Assembly (NCBI GenBank): GCA_965364735.1
Contig: CBDTYW010000095.1
Coordinates: 1-12,374 of the forward strand
From: CBDTYW01 sp965364735
GTDB lineage: Bacteria > Actinomycetota > Nitriliruptoria > Nitriliruptorales > Nitriliruptoraceae
Length of the DNA stretch: 12,374 bases
Direction of reading: 5' to 3'
In this document: in pieces, positions 11,998 through 12,374 of the stretch
Layout of the letters: every line of letters starts with the position of its first letter
Position numbering within the stretch: position 1 is the first letter of the stretch
The notes under the pieces: generated by a model
The model's database searches: none
The model's input: only the letters and a program-made list of their open reading frames with translations
Told to the model about the DNA's origin: nothing
Position numbers and translations under genes: made by a program

Positions 11998-12374
11998 GAC
12001 CGGGCCTCCGCCTCGACGCGCAGCACGGAGAGGACGCTGCGCACGGCCGCGGACGCGTTGAGCGCCCCGACCGTGGCGGCGAGATCGCCCTCCCTCGCAC
12101 GATGGGTGATCAACACGAGCTCAGCAGCCTTCGCGGCGTCGCCGTCGTCCTGCCAGACCTGGGCCAGCGACACGTCGTGCTCGGCGAAGATCTGCGCGAC
12201 CTTGGCCAGGACGCCGGGCTCGTCGGCCACGTCGAGCAGCAGGTAGTACTGCGTGCGCAGCGTCTGGAAGTCGCGCTTGGGGATGTCGCGGTGGCGCGAC
12301 TCGATCGCGCCACGGCCGGTGCGCTGCAGGTTGCGGGCGACCTCGATGACGTCACCGAGGATCGCCGAGCCGGT
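11994..12374 (-). CDS. hom: Homoserine dehydrogenase, C-terminal part (5' end cut by window edge)
   Basis: The last 126 residues are visible. They begin TGSAILGDVIEVARN, the end of the catalytic domain as in actinobacterial homoserine dehydrogenases, and continue into a regulatory ACT domain starting YYLLLDVADEPGVLAKVAQIF (written here in part: YYLLLDVADEPG, local residues 43-54) through about residue 120. The enzyme reduces aspartate semialdehyde to homoserine with NAD(P)H. The ACT domain is the usual site of threonine feedback inhibition, so regulation by threonine is likely but not shown. The active site lies outside the window. The stop overlaps the thrC start by four bases. Confidence 0.95.
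   Translation of the reverse strand, partial: TGSAILGDVIEVARNLQRTGRGAIESRHRDIPKRDFQTLRTQYYLLLDVADEPGVLAKVAQIFAEHDVSLAQVWQDDGDAAKAAELVLITHRAREGDLAATVGALNASAAVRSVLSVLRVEAEARS

Noticed and set aside
10750..12246. A 498-residue open frame on the plus strand opposite thrC and hom
   Set aside because: It is antisense to two unmistakable enzymes and shows no family motif of its own.

Overview
This window is a GC-rich, densely coded chromosomal segment. It carries a conserved actinobacterial housekeeping neighbourhood, read almost entirely on the minus strand. In minus-strand order the genes are hom (partial), thrC, a COG2159-type amidohydrolase, thrB, a small transaldolase, rho, then (after a plus-strand interruption) a DUF1385 membrane protein, prfA and prmC (partial). 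The order hom-thrC-thrB-rho-rpmE-prfA-prmC is familiar from Actinomycetota such as Mycobacterium tuberculosis, so a high-GC actinomycete is the best guess. The diverged Rho and the DUF1385 gene next to prfA suggest a less-studied or deep-branching lineage (Acidimicrobiia or Nitriliruptoria-like), but I cannot fix the class from sequence alone.

Right part (about 8.7-12.4 kb): threonine biosynthesis. Homoserine dehydrogenase makes homoserine, homoserine kinase (thrB) phosphorylates it, and threonine synthase (thrC) converts it to threonine. hom and thrC overlap by 4 bases. Two near-identical 48-bp units with nested hairpin symmetry lie just after thrC. They are followed by a metal-dependent amidohydrolase whose stop codon sits inside the ribosome-binding site of thrB. 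ThrB ends in an extra four-cysteine tail.

Middle part (6.0-8.5 kb): a 219-residue transaldolase with transaldolase-type rather than fructose-6-phosphate-aldolase-type active-site residues, then a 579-residue Rho. Rho has a long Asp/Ser tract followed by a basic linker. Its Walker A loop reads GPPRSGAST, so the usual catalytic lysine is alanine, and several loop residues are changed while the other catalytic residues are kept.

Left-middle part (2.6-6.0 kb): two plus-strand genes sit where rpmE would be expected between rho and the DUF1385/prfA block. The first encodes an exported or anchored BON-like plus OmpA-type peptidoglycan-binding protein, with ArfA/OmpATb-like architecture. Three bases later comes a 668-residue protein with one N-terminal membrane helix, about 460 residues of coiled coil, a disordered linker and a C-terminal COG3743-type helix-hairpin-helix domain. 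Together they look like an envelope-anchored pair that could reach from peptidoglycan to a cytoplasmic, possibly DNA-binding, end. This pair and the altered Rho are the strongest candidates for undescribed biology here.

Left part (0-2.6 kb): the DUF1385 protein, release factor RF1 (prfA) and its glutamine methyltransferase (prmC) form a tight chain with 1- and 4-base overlaps. No tRNA, rRNA, CRISPR array, insertion sequence or prophage gene was seen.
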